64,000 nt of DNA. It comes from Streptomyces sp. ADI96-02. Lineage in GTDB: Bacteria > Actinomycetota > Actinomycetes > Streptomycetales > Streptomycetaceae. The notes beneath the pieces are model-generated. The model searched no databases. It was not told where the DNA came from and saw only the letters and a program-made list of their open reading frames with translations. Location: assembly GCF_003846185.1 (NCBI RefSeq), contig NZ_ML123034.1, positions 1,554,470-1,618,469 on the forward strand. The letters run 5' to 3'. Below are positions 1-8,597 of this stretch, in pieces (the stretch's first letter is position 1; the number at the start of each line of letters is the position of its first letter). Position numbers and translations under genes: made by a program.

Positions 1-19
1 GTACGGGAGGCTCCCGTAC
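1..19. terminator. Short hairpin at window edge
   Basis: An 8-bp perfect inverted repeat (gtacggga / tcccgtac) with a 3-nt loop lies at the very start. It is followed by GC-rich sequence up to the 3' end of the gene at 107-316. It could end transcription of that gene, which runs towards it, or of an unseen gene to the left. The window edge prevents a firmer call. Confidence 0.45.
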
Positions 20-106
20 CGCCCGCCCCGCGTCGCGGGTAACGGGGTCCTGCCCCTCGTCCGTGACCGGGTCCCCTCGCCTTCGCACCGGGTCCCCGGC
101 GCCGGG

Positions 107-316
107 TCAGGCGCCGTCGGCCTGCAGGCTCATCGGGCCGTAGATCTTGGTCGAGTCCTCGAAGAGCGTCACCTGCTGAGCGCCGCCCTCCAGCAGTTCC
201 TTCCAGAACTCGCCGATCCAGGACTCCGCGTCGCCCTGGGTGGTGAACTCCTCCGGCTGCAACGCCGGCTCCGTCTCCGTACCGTCGGACTTCTCGAACC
301 GCCACGTCCACGCCAT
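107..316 (-). CDS. Small conserved hypothetical protein (69 aa)
   Basis: An acidic, tryptophan-rich protein of 69 residues starting MAWTWRFEKSDG, with no signal peptide or membrane segment. I recall this kind of short protein beside cobalamin genes in Streptomyces but know no function for it. The ATG at 316 is preferred over an in-frame GTG 18 bases upstream because a GGAGG ribosome site sits just before it. A TAGGCT -10-like hexamer lies at 347-352 on the same strand. The gene is divergent from cobU, with about 80 bp between the two starts. Confidence 0.75.
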   Translation of the reverse strand: MAWTWRFEKSDGTETEPALQPEEFTTQGDAESWIGEFWKELLEGGAQQVTLFEDSTKIYGPMSLQADGA

Positions 317-394
317 GTCCGCCTCCTGGGTCACGTTGCTGCCCGAAGCCTAGCCGGGCGCGCACCCGGAGCGGGGACACGGGAGGATCAACGT

Positions 395-1597
395 GTGGAA
401 CTGACTCTGCTCGGCACCGGAGCCCCCGACGGGCTGCCGCGCCCCTCCTGCCCCTGTGCCGCCTGCGCGACCGCCCGCGGTCCGTGGGCGCGGGCCGCGA
501 CGGCCCTGCTGGTCGACGAGGCGCTGCTGCTCGACCTGACCCCGGGGGCGGTCTTCGCCGCCGCCCGCGCGGGGCGTTCGCTGAGCGCGGTGCGCCAGGT
601 GCTGCTGACCCATCCGCACGACGGGCCCGCCGTCGAGCTGCCCGCGGTGCTGCCCCCGGCCGGACGGGTGCCGGACGGCCAGGTGCTGACGCTGATCAGC
701 GGGCACCGGGTGCGGGCGGTGCCGATGGACGCGCCGGGCACCGGGTACGAGGTGAGCGCCCCGGAGGGCGAACGGCTGCTGTACCTGCCGCCGGGCGGCG
801 CGCCCGCCGGGCTGGCCGAGCGGGTGGAGCGGCCGTACGACATGGTCGTCTGCGATGTGGTCGGGCGGCCCGACGCGGTGGCGCGGCTGCGGGCGGCGGG
901 CGCGATCGGCCCGGCGACCGAGGTGATCGCGGTCCATCTGGACCATGACGCGCAGCCCGGCGCGGCGCTGGAGCGGCGGCTCGCGGCGGCCGGGGCGCGG
1001 GCGGTGCCGGACGGTACGACGCTGGTGGTCGGCGACTACCGGGCGGTGCCGGACGTGCCGCGGCGGGTGCTGGTGACGGGCGGCGCGCGGTCGGGCAAGT
1101 CGCTGGTGGCCGAGCGGCGGCTGGAGACGTTCCCCGGGGTGGTGTACGTGGCAACGGGCGGGCGGCGGGACGGGGACGCGGAGTGGGCGGCCCGGGTGGG
1201 GGCGCACCGCGAGCGCAGGCCCGGCGGCTGGCGGACCGAGGAGACCTGCGAGCCCGCGGAGCTGCTGGCCGCCGACGGGCCGCCGCTGCTGATCGACTGC
1301 CTGTCGCTGTGGCTGACGGACGCGATGGACCGGGTGGGGGCCTGGGAGGACGAGCGGTGGGCGCGGGGCGGCGAGGCGGCGTTGCGGGCCCGGGTCGCGG
1401 AGCTGGTCGGCGCGGTGCGCGGGACGCGGCGGAGCGTGGTGCTGGTGACCAACGAGGTGGGTTCCGGGGTGGTTCCGGCGACGGCGTCGGGGCGCCGGTT
1501 CCGGGACGAGCTGGGGCGGCTGAACGCGGCGGTGGCCGCCGAGTGCGAAGAGGTCCTGCTGGTGGTGGCGGGCCAGGTGGTGGTCCTGCGCGGCTGA
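395..1597 (+). CDS. cobU: Adenosylcobinamide kinase/guanylyltransferase with N-terminal MBL-like domain
   Basis: The C-terminal half (from about residue 225) is CobU. It has the P-loop VTGGARSGKS, then the conserved TNEVGSGVVP stretch, and ends in the usual RLNAAVAAECEEVLLVVAG region. CobU phosphorylates adenosylcobinamide and adds GMP, giving AdoCbi-GDP for the CobS step. The first ~220 residues resemble a degenerate metallo-beta-lactamase fold: LTHPHDGP sits where THxHxDH is expected, so metal binding is doubtful. The total of 400 aa is about twice a plain CobU, and this fusion is known in Streptomyces. The GTG start at 395 follows GGGAGGA at 381-387. cobT lies downstream on the same strand, after a gap of about 220 bp. 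Confidence 0.88.
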   Translation: MELTLLGTGAPDGLPRPSCPCAACATARGPWARAATALLVDEALLLDLTPGAVFAAARAGRSLSAVRQVLLTHPHDGPAVELPAVLPPAGRVPDGQVLTLISGHRVRAVPMDAPGTGYEVSAPEGERLLYLPPGGAPAGLAERVERPYDMVVCDVVGRPDAVARLRAAGAIGPATEVIAVHLDHDAQPGAALERRLAAAGARAVPDGTTLVVGDYRAVPDVPRRVLVTGGARSGKSLVAERRLETFPGVVYVATGGRRDGDAEWAARVGAHRERRPGGWRTEETCEPAELLAADGPPLLIDCLSLWLTDAMDRVGAWEDERWARGGEAALRARVAELVGAVRGTRRSVVLVTNEVGSGVVPATASGRRFRDELGRLNAAVAAECEEVLLVVAGQVVVLRG

Positions 1598-1818
1598 GCG
1601 CGGGTCCCGGGGCCGTCCCGCGCGGCTGAGCGCGCCCCGGGGCCGGGGACTGCCGGGCGCGCGGGACCGTGCCGGTTGCGGAGGCTCAGGGCGCGCGGGC
1701 CCCGGGCCGGAGCGGCCTTCGGGCGCGGGTCGGCCGCGGAGGGCGGGCGGTACTGTTCCGGGCAGGAGTCCCCGGCGGGCTCCCGGACCCCGACGTGACG
1801 ACCCGCGAGGCAGACTCC

Positions 1819-2979
1819 GTGAACCTGGACGACTTCTCCGACCTGATCGAACGCCCCGACGGGGGTGTCCGGCGCGATGCCGAGGAACGGCGGGAGCGGC
1901 TGATCGTTCCGCCGGGGGCGCTGGGCCGGCTCGACGAACTGGCCGAGTGGCTGAGCGCCGCGCAGCAGTCCGTACCGGTCAGGGCCGTCGCACAGCCGCG
2001 TCTGGTGATCTTCGCGGGCGACCACGGCGTGGCGGAGCTGGGCGTCTCGGGCCGAGCGGCGGGCACCACCCATGAGCTGGTCCGGGCCGCGCTCGACGGT
2101 TCCAGCCCGGTGGCGGTGCTGGCCCGCCGCTTCGCGGTGCCGATGCGGATCGTGGACGCCGGCATCGATTGCGACCCGGAGCTGCTGCCGGAGTCGGTCG
2201 TGCGCCACCGGGTGCGGCGCGGTTCGGGCCGGATCGACGTCGAGGACGCGCTGAGCGCCGAGGAGGCCGAGCGGGCGGTCCGCCTGGGGATGGCCATCGC
2301 GGACGAGGAGGCGGACTCCGGGACGGATCTCGTGGTCCTCGGCGATCTGAGCGTCGGCGGGACCACGGCCGCGGCGACGCTCATCGCGGCGCTGTGCGGT
2401 ACGGACGCCTCCGTGGTGACGGGGCGCGGCGGGGCGGGCATCGACGACCTGGCGTGGATGCGCAAGTGCGCCGCGGTGCGGGACGCGCTGCGGCGGGCGC
2501 GGCCGGTGCTCGGCGACCAGGTGGAGCTGCTGGCCGCGGTGGGCGGCGCGGATCTGGCGGCGATGACGGGGTTCCTGCTCCAGTCGGCGGTGCGCCGGAT
2601 GCCGGTGATCCTGGACGGGGTCGTCTCGGCCGCCTGTGCGCTGGTGGCGCAGCGGGCGGCGTTCCGGGCTCCGGACTGGTGGCTGGCCGGGCAGGTGAGC
2701 GGGGAGCCCGCGCAGACGAAGGCGCTGGACCGGATGGCCCTCACCCCGCTGCTGGACCACGGTGTGACGGTCGGCGAGGGCAGCGGGGCGCTGCTGGCGC
2801 TGCCGCTGGTGCAGGCCGCGGCGGCGCTCGCCGCCGAGCTGCCGGAGCGCCCCGAGCCCGAGCCGGAGCCCCAGCAGGAGCGGGAGCCGGTGCGGGAGGA
2901 CGGGACGCCGGACGGGCCGGACAGCCGGGCGGCCGAGCCCGCCGGCGGAGTGGGAGCCGGGGCCGCCGACGGAGGCTGA
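1819..2979 (+). CDS. cobT: Nicotinate-nucleotide--dimethylbenzimidazole phosphoribosyltransferase
   Basis: CobT activates 5,6-dimethylbenzimidazole to alpha-ribazole phosphate, the lower-ligand donor of cobalamin. The family pattern is clear: RLDELAEWL near the N-terminus, FAGDHGVAELGVS with the conserved DHG, the glycine-rich VTGRGGAGIDD, then PVILDGVVSAACAL and LTPLLDHGVTVGEGSGALLAL near the C-terminus. The GTG at 1819 gives VNLDDFSDLIERPDGG and 386 aa; the open frame extends 50 codons further upstream but without family similarity. The last ~45 residues are a Glu/Pro/Gly-rich tail that is probably disordered. It belongs to the same pathway as cobU and cobS. Confidence 0.9.
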   Translation: MNLDDFSDLIERPDGGVRRDAEERRERLIVPPGALGRLDELAEWLSAAQQSVPVRAVAQPRLVIFAGDHGVAELGVSGRAAGTTHELVRAALDGSSPVAVLARRFAVPMRIVDAGIDCDPELLPESVVRHRVRRGSGRIDVEDALSAEEAERAVRLGMAIADEEADSGTDLVVLGDLSVGGTTAAATLIAALCGTDASVVTGRGGAGIDDLAWMRKCAAVRDALRRARPVLGDQVELLAAVGGADLAAMTGFLLQSAVRRMPVILDGVVSAACALVAQRAAFRAPDWWLAGQVSGEPAQTKALDRMALTPLLDHGVTVGEGSGALLALPLVQAAAALAAELPERPEPEPEPQQEREPVREDGTPDGPDSRAAEPAGGVGAGAADGG

Positions 2980-3044
2980 GCCGCAGCCGCACCGCTGAGC
3001 CGGCACCGTGGACGCGGGCCGGATCCGGGGCGCTCCGCGAGCCG

Positions 3045-3118
3045 TGCGGACCTCAGGAGCGGCCGGCCTCTGCGGATCTCAGGAGCGGTCGGCCCCTGCG
3101 GACCTCAGGAACGACCCC
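3045..3118. repeat. Three tandem 26-bp repeats between cobT and the DUF2156 gene
   Basis: Units start at 3045, 3071 and 3097 (the last one truncated), sharing the core tgcggacctcaggagcgg. They lie in the 180-bp gap after cobT and end about 40 bp before the next start codon. No hairpin is evident. Similar short tandem arrays occur in other gaps of this window. Confidence 0.8.
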
Positions 3119-3158
3119 ACCGCCCATATGTCCGTCAAGCGCCATATGATCGATTCTC

Positions 3159-4946
3159 ATGGGAGAGGTTCGATCGGCCGGCGCGAACGTGGCGACCGGA
3201 CGCGGCAGCGCCCGGTCGCGGCGCTCCGCGGCCTTCGCCGTCTGGTACCTGCGCGTCGTCTCGTTCATCGATTTCCTGAGCGCCGTCTGGGTCACCCTCG
3301 GTCAGGACCTGCGGCGTCACGACACCGAGGACCACTTCACGCCGTATCTGCTGACGGCCGGGTTCTCCTCCGGCGTGATCGCGCTGTTCCTGGCGATCAC
3401 CATGCGCCGGCGCAAACGGGCCGCCTGGATCGTCAACCTGGTGCTGAGCGGCCTGCTGCTGCTCGCGTTCGTCCTCGCCCTCGTCTTCGCGGAGGTCCGG
3501 CAGTACCCGCAGAACTGGGTCTCGCTGGGGCTGACCGCCGCGTTCGTCTCGGCCCTGCTGCTCGGCCGGCGGGAGTTCTACGCCAAGGGCGACCGCTCCA
3601 ACCCGAGGCTCGCGGCCCTGGTCGCGGTGGTCGGGCTGCTGGTCACCTCGCTGGTCGCCGCGGCGCTGGTCACCGTCACGGACACCGCCCACGACGAGTA
3701 CCGCTCCACGTTCTGGGACCGCTGGCGCTACGGGGCGCTGCGGCTGGTCTCGGTGTCCTCCGACGACGCGCGCTTCCCCGGGATCGCCGTGCCCGGCTGG
3801 GTCGACGTGGTCATCAACATCCTGTCGACGCTGCTGCTGATCGCCGTCGTGTACGCGGCCTTCCGCTCGCGCCGGTCGCTCGACGCGCTCACTGCGGAGG
3901 ACGAGGCGGGGCTCCGCGCGCTGCTCGACAGGTACGGCGACCGCGACTCGCTCGGCTACTTCGCGCTGCGCCGCGAGAAGAGCGCGCTGTGGTCGCCGAC
4001 CCGCAAGGCCGCCGTGGTCTACCGGGTGGTCGGCGGTGTCTCGCTGGCCTCGGGCGACCCGGTCGGGGATCCGGAGGCATGGCCGGGGGCGATCGAGCCG
4101 TGGCTGGCCGAGGCCCGGGAGCACGGCTGGATCCCGGCCGTGATGGGTGCGAGCGAGGAGGCGGGCACCGTCTACGCCCGGCACGGCCTGGACGCGCTCG
4201 AACTGGGCGACGAGGCGATCGTGGAGACGGCGGACTTCACGCTGGACGGGCGGGCGATGCGCGGCGTGCGCCAGGCGTACAACCGGGTGGGGCGCGCCGG
4301 GTACACGGTGCGGATCCGGCGGCACGCGGAGATCCCCGGGGACGAGATGGCCCAGTTGGTGCGGCGCGCCGACGACTGGCGCGACGGGGCAACCGAGCGG
4401 GGCTTCTCGATGGCGCTGGGGCGGCTCGGCGATCCGGCGGACGGCCGGTGCGTGATGCTGGAGTGCCGCCAGGCCGGCGAGGACGGGAGGCCGGGCGAAC
4501 TGCGCGCGATCCTGAGCTTCGTGCCGTGGGGGCCGAACGGCCTCTCGCTGGACCTGATGCGCCGCGACCGGAACGCGGAGAACGGCCTGACGGAGTTCAT
4601 GGTCATCGACCTGCTCCGCCGCTCCGGCGAGATCGGGATCACCCAGGTGTCGCTCAACTTCGCGATGTTCCGGTCCGTCTTCGAACGGGGATCGCGGCTC
4701 GGTGCGGGACCGGTGCTGAGGCTGTGGCGTTCGCTGCTGACCTTCTTCTCGCGCTGGTGGCAGATCGAGTCGCTCTACCGCGCCAACGCCAAGTACCGGC
4801 CGATCTGGGAGCCGCGCTTCATGCTGTTCGAGAAGAGCGCCGACCTGGCGCGCGTCTCCCTGGCGGCGGGCCGCGCCGAGGGGTTCCTGCCGGCTCCGAC
4901 GCTCCCGGCGTGGCTGCGCCGCCCGCGCCTGGACGCCCGCGGATGA
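3159..4946 (+). CDS. Membrane protein with C-terminal DUF2156 (phosphatidylglycerol lysyltransferase-like) domain
   Basis: The N-terminal ~240 residues contain about six hydrophobic helices (near 29-48, 64-83, 88-111, 119-135, 150-172 and 217-238). The remainder is a soluble GNAT-like domain of the MprF/DUF2156 type, with motifs such as GDPVGDPEAWP, RRDRNAENGLTEFM and LYRANAKYRPIWEPR. MprF proteins transfer an amino acid from aminoacyl-tRNA to a membrane lipid; whether this short form aminoacylates lipid or has another acceptor is not shown by sequence. At 595 aa it is shorter than full MprF. The ATG at 3159 is the first good start after the 26-bp repeat array. Confidence 0.8.
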   Translation: MGEVRSAGANVATGRGSARSRRSAAFAVWYLRVVSFIDFLSAVWVTLGQDLRRHDTEDHFTPYLLTAGFSSGVIALFLAITMRRRKRAAWIVNLVLSGLLLLAFVLALVFAEVRQYPQNWVSLGLTAAFVSALLLGRREFYAKGDRSNPRLAALVAVVGLLVTSLVAAALVTVTDTAHDEYRSTFWDRWRYGALRLVSVSSDDARFPGIAVPGWVDVVINILSTLLLIAVVYAAFRSRRSLDALTAEDEAGLRALLDRYGDRDSLGYFALRREKSALWSPTRKAAVVYRVVGGVSLASGDPVGDPEAWPGAIEPWLAEAREHGWIPAVMGASEEAGTVYARHGLDALELGDEAIVETADFTLDGRAMRGVRQAYNRVGRAGYTVRIRRHAEIPGDEMAQLVRRADDWRDGATERGFSMALGRLGDPADGRCVMLECRQAGEDGRPGELRAILSFVPWGPNGLSLDLMRRDRNAENGLTEFMVIDLLRRSGEIGITQVSLNFAMFRSVFERGSRLGAGPVLRLWRSLLTFFSRWWQIESLYRANAKYRPIWEPRFMLFEKSADLARVSLAAGRAEGFLPAPTLPAWLRRPRLDARG

Positions 4947-5008
4947 GCCGCCGCCTCCCGGCGCTGTGCGGCGTACGCGCGCGTGGCGCGGCCGGCGTCG
5001 GGACCGTC

Positions 5009-5075
5009 GGGACCGTCAGGGCTTGCGGGGCGGGACCGCCAGGCTTGCGGGCCGGGACCGTCAGGGCTTGCGGGC
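5009..5075. repeat. Three tandem ~22-bp repeats overlapping a gene end
   Basis: Units of the form gggaccgtcagggcttgcgg start at 5009, 5032 (with a one-base deletion) and 5054. The third unit contains the stop codon and last codons of the minus-strand membrane gene, so part of its C-terminus (ARKP) is encoded by the repeat. The array lies between convergent genes. Confidence 0.75.
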
Positions 5076-5825
5076 GGGGGGCAGCGGGGGCCGGTCCGGG
5101 GTGCCCCCGATGAGGTCCTGGAACCTGCGCCGGGGCCCGGCCCACCGCACGTCGTGGTGGTAGGCGCGCAGCACCGCCCGGGAGCGGGCGCGGTGGCGGT
5201 TGCGGTAGAAGCGCCGCGCCCAGAGCGAGGTCGGCCGGGCCAGGCGGATGGCGCCGATCAGCGCGACGATCGGGACGAGCGTGCCGACCACCGCCATCCG
5301 GGTCTTGCCCTTGAACAGCGAGATCAGGACGAAGCAGAAGCTGATCGCGTACGTCGTGATGACGCTGAGCCGGCTCTGCTGCTCGTCGTCGCTCACGCCG
5401 TCCACCCCGAGCGGCGAGAAGCCGAGGAGGACCAGCAGGACGAGCGAGGCGGTCAGCACGACCACCTCCACGCTCTGCCGGCCCTCCTCGGTCCAGTACA
5501 CGTCGTCCAGGTGCAGGATCAGCGCGAACTCGTCGAGCACCAGACCGGCCCCGATCCCGAAGACCACCGCGCAGACCCCCGCGGTCACCCCCTGCCGCCC
5601 GCTGGCGACCGCCCCGAAGCCGCCGACCACCGACAGCACGACGCCGGGCACCACGTGGTGGATGTGCACCCCGCCCGGGGTGATGTTGCGGAACGGGCCC
5701 TTCCCCGCGCGGATCATGCGGGTGATGGTGCGGGTGACGGCGAAGGTCAGCACGAAGGCGGACAGCGCGAGCAGCAGCGGGAGCTTGCCCGGCTCGACGA
5801 TGTTGCTCTGCCACCAGTGACCCAT
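5061..5825 (-). CDS. Conserved integral membrane protein (254 aa)
   Basis: About six predicted membrane spans are visible as long Leu/Val/Ala stretches. They are separated by short polar loops, including GVHIHHVVPG and LDEFALILHLDD, whose His and Asp residues are suggestive but of no known role. The C-terminus is a basic, proline-rich cytoplasmic tail. I recall it as an actinobacterial protein of unknown function often near cobS. The ATG at 5825 (MGHWWQSN) is chosen over a GTG three codons upstream because GGGAG is spaced about 8 nt from it. It is convergent with the DUF2156 gene and divergent from cobS. Confidence 0.72.
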   Translation of the reverse strand: MGHWWQSNIVEPGKLPLLLALSAFVLTFAVTRTITRMIRAGKGPFRNITPGGVHIHHVVPGVVLSVVGGFGAVASGRQGVTAGVCAVVFGIGAGLVLDEFALILHLDDVYWTEEGRQSVEVVVLTASLVLLVLLGFSPLGVDGVSDDEQQSRLSVITTYAISFCFVLISLFKGKTRMAVVGTLVPIVALIGAIRLARPTSLWARRFYRNRHRARSRAVLRAYHHDVRWAGPRRRFQDLIGGTPDRPPLPPARKP

Positions 5826-5900
5826 GCCACCCACTCCCGATACGTCCCGATCCGCGTCGCTGATGACGCTTCGCCCAATCTATCGGCGCGGGACAGCGGC

Positions 5901-5906
5901 TAGCCT
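5901..5906 (+). promoter_or_regulatory. -10 hexamer of a probable leaderless cobS transcript
   Basis: TAGCCT ends 7 nt before the GTG start of cobS. No ribosome site lies in the gap, so transcription probably begins at or within a base of the start codon. No good -35 is visible. Confidence 0.45.
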
Positions 5907-5913
5907 GCCCGCG

Positions 5914-6696
5914 GTGACCTCCCTGAACAGCCACGGCGTGCGTTTCGCCTTCGGCACCCTGACCGTGCTCCCCGTCCGTGTGACCCGCTGGGACCGCGAG
6001 ACGGCCCGTGCGGGCATGCTGCTCGCCCCGCTCGCCGGGCTCGTCGTCGGCGTGCTCGCCGCCGGGGCGGGCTCGCTGTCGCTGCTGCTCGGCTCGGGGC
6101 CGCTGCTCGCGGCGGTCGCCTCCGCGGCGGTGCCCGCCGTCCTCACGCGGGGGCTGCATCTGGACGGTCTGGCCGACACCGCCGACGGCCTCGGCAGCGC
6201 CCGGCCGCCCCGGGACGCGCTGCGGATCATGAAGCAGTCCGACATTGGGCCGTTCGGTGTGATCACCCTGCTGCTGGTGCTGCTGGCCCAGGTCGCCGCG
6301 CTCTTCGAGCTGTACGGGGACGGCTGGGCCCGCGGGGCCCTCGGCGCGGTGGTGGCCGCCGTGACCGGCCGCCTCGCGCTCACCCTGGCGTCCCGTCAGG
6401 GCGTTCCGGCGGCCCGGCCCGAGGGGCTCGGCGCGATGGTCGCGGCCACCGTCCCGGCCGGGCGCGCGGCGGCGGCCGTGGCGGTGACGGCGGCGCTGTG
6501 CGCGGGCGCGGGCGCGCTGCCGGGCGGGTACGGGTCGGCGCACGCGGCGATCGCCGTGCTGCTCGCCCTGGCCGCGGCCGACCTGCTGCTGCGGCACTGC
6601 GTACGGCGGCTGGGCGGGGTCACGGGGGACGTCTTCGGCGGTGTGGAGGAGACGGCGGTGACGGCGGCGCTGGTGGTGCTGGCCCTCGGCCCCTGA
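5914..6696 (+). CDS. cobS: Adenosylcobinamide-GDP ribazoletransferase
   Basis: CobS joins adenosylcobinamide-GDP to alpha-ribazole (phosphate) in the membrane, the last step of cobalamin nucleotide-loop assembly. The 260-residue protein is highly hydrophobic. It shows the family signature TRGLHLDGLADTADGLGS (about residues 77-94) and later MKQSDIGPFGV and GGVTGDVFGG motifs. The GTG at 5914 gives VTSLNSHGVRFAFGTLTVLPV, the usual N-terminus of the family. It is separated from cobU and cobT by two membrane-protein genes, so it is probably transcribed on its own. Confidence 0.9.
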   Translation: MTSLNSHGVRFAFGTLTVLPVRVTRWDRETARAGMLLAPLAGLVVGVLAAGAGSLSLLLGSGPLLAAVASAAVPAVLTRGLHLDGLADTADGLGSARPPRDALRIMKQSDIGPFGVITLLLVLLAQVAALFELYGDGWARGALGAVVAAVTGRLALTLASRQGVPAARPEGLGAMVAATVPAGRAAAAVAVTAALCAGAGALPGGYGSAHAAIAVLLALAAADLLLRHCVRRLGGVTGDVFGGVEETAVTAALVVLALGP

Positions 6697-6704
6697 CCCG
6701 CCCG

Positions 6705-6722
6705 CCGCCCGACGCCGGGCGG
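6705..6722 (+). terminator. Hairpin after cobS
   Basis: A 7-bp G+C stem (ccgcccg / cgggcgg) with a 4-nt loop lies 9 nt after the cobS stop. There is no T-run, as is usual in Streptomyces. Confidence 0.45.
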
Positions 6723-6770
6723 TCGCCCCGGCGGCCGGAGCGCGTACGGCGACGGAACGGCCCGCCGCCC

Positions 6771-6799
6771 TGACCCGACAGGAAGGGCGCGCGTAGGCT
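6771..6799 (+). promoter_or_regulatory. Candidate promoter of pepA
   Basis: TGACCC (6771-6776) and TAGGCT (6794-6799) are 17 bp apart, a reasonable vegetative -35/-10 pair. This places the start near 6806, about 90 nt before the pepA GTG. Confidence 0.4.
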
Positions 6800-6896
6800 C
6801 ATTCCCGGCACATTGCGGGCCGTCTACGATGCGCCGGGCACGGTCGGCCCACCCCTCGACCGATCTGGAACTCAACGGAAGCGAGATTTCACCACC

Positions 6897-8468
6897 GTGA
6901 CTGCTCTCACTCTCAGCACTGCCGGTGCGGCGACGCTGCGCGCCGACGCCCTCGTCGTCGGCGTCGCGAAGGGCGCCGGATCCTCGTCGGGGCACCTGGT
7001 CCTCGCGCCGGGCGCCGAGGCCGTGGACAAGGCGTTCGACGGAAAGCTCGCCACCGTTCTGGAGACCCTGGGCGCCACGGGCGCCGAGGGCGAACTGACC
7101 AAGCTGCCCGCGCCGTCCGGCCTGAAGGCCCCGGTCGTCATCGCGGTCGGGCTCGGCCCGGTCCCCGCCGAGGCGGACGCGTACGACGCCGAGGCGCTGC
7201 GCCGGGCCGCGGGCACCGCGGCCCGCGCTCTGACCGGAGCGAAGAAGGCCGGTTTCGCGCTGCCGACCGGCTCGATCGAGGACGCGGCGGCCGTCGCGGA
7301 GGGCGCGCTGCTCGGCGCGTACGCCTTCACCGCCTACCAGGGCGGCGAGAACAAGCTGGCCCCCAAGGACGCGAAGTCCGGCAAGTCCGCCAAGAACAGC
7401 GGCCCGAAGCCGCCGCTCGCCGAGGTGGCCCTGCTCGGCGGCAAGCCGCGCGACAAGGCGTTCAAGGCCGCCGCCGAGCGTGCCGCCGCCGTGGCGGAGG
7501 AGATCAACCGCGCCCGCGACCTGATCAACACCCCGCCCAACGACCTCTACCCCGAGTCCTTCGCCGCCGTGGCCACCGCCGCCGGCAAGGAGCACGGCAT
7601 CAAGGTCCAGGTCCTCGACGAGAAGGCGCTCGTCAAGGGCGGCTTCGGCGGTCTGCTGGGCGTCGGCCAGGGCTCCACCCACGGCCCGCGCCTGGTGCGG
7701 CTCGCCTACACCCACCCCAAGGCCGAGAAGACCCTCGCCCTCGTCGGCAAGGGCATCACCTACGACTCGGGCGGCATCTCGCTCAAGCCGGCCGGCCACA
7801 ACGAGACGATGAAGTGCGACATGAGCGGCGCCGCCGCCGTGTTCGCCGCCGTCGTCTCGGCCGCCCGCCTCGGCCTGCGGGTCAACGTCACCGGCTGGCT
7901 GGCCCTGGCCGAGAACATGCCCTCCGGCAACGCCACCCGCCCCGGTGACGTGCTGCGCATGTACAGCGGCAAGACCGTCGAGGTCCTGAACACCGACGCC
8001 GAGGGCCGGCTCGTGCTGGCCGACGCGCTGACCCGCGCCTCGGAGGAGAAGCCGGACGCGATCGTGGACGTGGCGACCCTGACCGGCGCGATGGTCCTGG
8101 CGCTCGGCAACCGCACCTTCGGCGTCATGGCGAACGACGACGCCTTCCGCACCTCGATCCACGAGATCGCCGAGGAGGTCGGCGAGGCGTCCTGGCCGAT
8201 GCCGCTCCCCGCCGACCTGCGCAAGGGCATGGACTCCCCCACCGCCGACATCGCCAACATGGGCGAGCGGATGGGCGGCGGCCTGGTGGCCGGCCTGTTC
8301 CTGAAGGAGTTCGTGGGCGAGGGCATCGCCTGGGCGCACCTGGACATCGCGGGCCCGGCCTTCCACGAGGGCGCTCCGTACGGTTACACGCCCAAGGGCG
8401 GCACCGGCTCCGCGGTCCGCACCCTGGTGCGCCTCGCCGAGCGCACCGCCGACGGCGACCTGGGCTGA
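6897..8468 (+). CDS. pepA: Leucyl aminopeptidase (cytosol aminopeptidase, M17)
   Basis: PepA removes N-terminal residues from peptides in the cytosol, using two metal ions in a hexamer. The family signature VLNTDAEGRLVLADAL is present, preceded by the metal-binding stretches VGKGITYDSGGISLKP and MKCDMSGAAAV. Length is 523 aa. The N-terminal domain carries a Lys/Ser-rich insertion (about residues 150-172, with KDAKSGKSAK) that I do not expect in the usual enzyme. The GTG at 6897 is preceded by GGAAGCGAG; an alternative start upstream adds 28 codons without family similarity. The gene is single and flanked by hairpins. Confidence 0.92.
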   Translation: MTALTLSTAGAATLRADALVVGVAKGAGSSSGHLVLAPGAEAVDKAFDGKLATVLETLGATGAEGELTKLPAPSGLKAPVVIAVGLGPVPAEADAYDAEALRRAAGTAARALTGAKKAGFALPTGSIEDAAAVAEGALLGAYAFTAYQGGENKLAPKDAKSGKSAKNSGPKPPLAEVALLGGKPRDKAFKAAAERAAAVAEEINRARDLINTPPNDLYPESFAAVATAAGKEHGIKVQVLDEKALVKGGFGGLLGVGQGSTHGPRLVRLAYTHPKAEKTLALVGKGITYDSGGISLKPAGHNETMKCDMSGAAAVFAAVVSAARLGLRVNVTGWLALAENMPSGNATRPGDVLRMYSGKTVEVLNTDAEGRLVLADALTRASEEKPDAIVDVATLTGAMVLALGNRTFGVMANDDAFRTSIHEIAEEVGEASWPMPLPADLRKGMDSPTADIANMGERMGGGLVAGLFLKEFVGEGIAWAHLDIAGPAFHEGAPYGYTPKGGTGSAVRTLVRLAERTADGDLG

Positions 8469-8482
8469 GCGAGCCGACGCGC

Positions 8483-8510
8483 ACGGCCCCGGGCACAGGT
8501 CCGGGGCCGT
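8483..8510 (+). terminator. Terminator hairpin after pepA
   Basis: A perfect 10-bp stem (acggccccgg / ccggggccgt) with an 8-nt loop starts 14 nt after the pepA stop. Confidence 0.6.
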
Positions 8511-8543
8511 ACGTGTTGTCCGTGCGGCAGCGGTAAGGAGTGC

Positions 8544-8597
8544 CACGGGTCCGGAGTATCTCGCGGGTCCGGGAGGGTTCGCGGGTCCGGGAGGGTT
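8544..8597. repeat. Three tandem 18-bp repeats upstream of lpd
   Basis: Units at 8544, 8562 and 8580 share cgcgggtccgggagggtt; the first is diverged. They lie in the 378-bp pepA-lpd gap. The rest of that gap holds the pepA hairpin and a less G+C-rich stretch near 8700-8740, which presumably carries the lpd promoter; I could not pick out a convincing -35/-10 pair. Confidence 0.75.

Noticed and set aside
1036-3006. A 656-codon open frame on the minus strand across cobU/cobT
   Set aside because: It is antisense to two well-supported cobalamin genes and has the Arg/Pro/His-rich composition of a G+C-driven shadow frame.
5834-5913. Cobalamin riboswitch upstream of cobS (also looked for before cobU and cobT)
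   Set aside because: No B12-box-like conserved sequence or long structured leader was visible; cobS seems leaderless.
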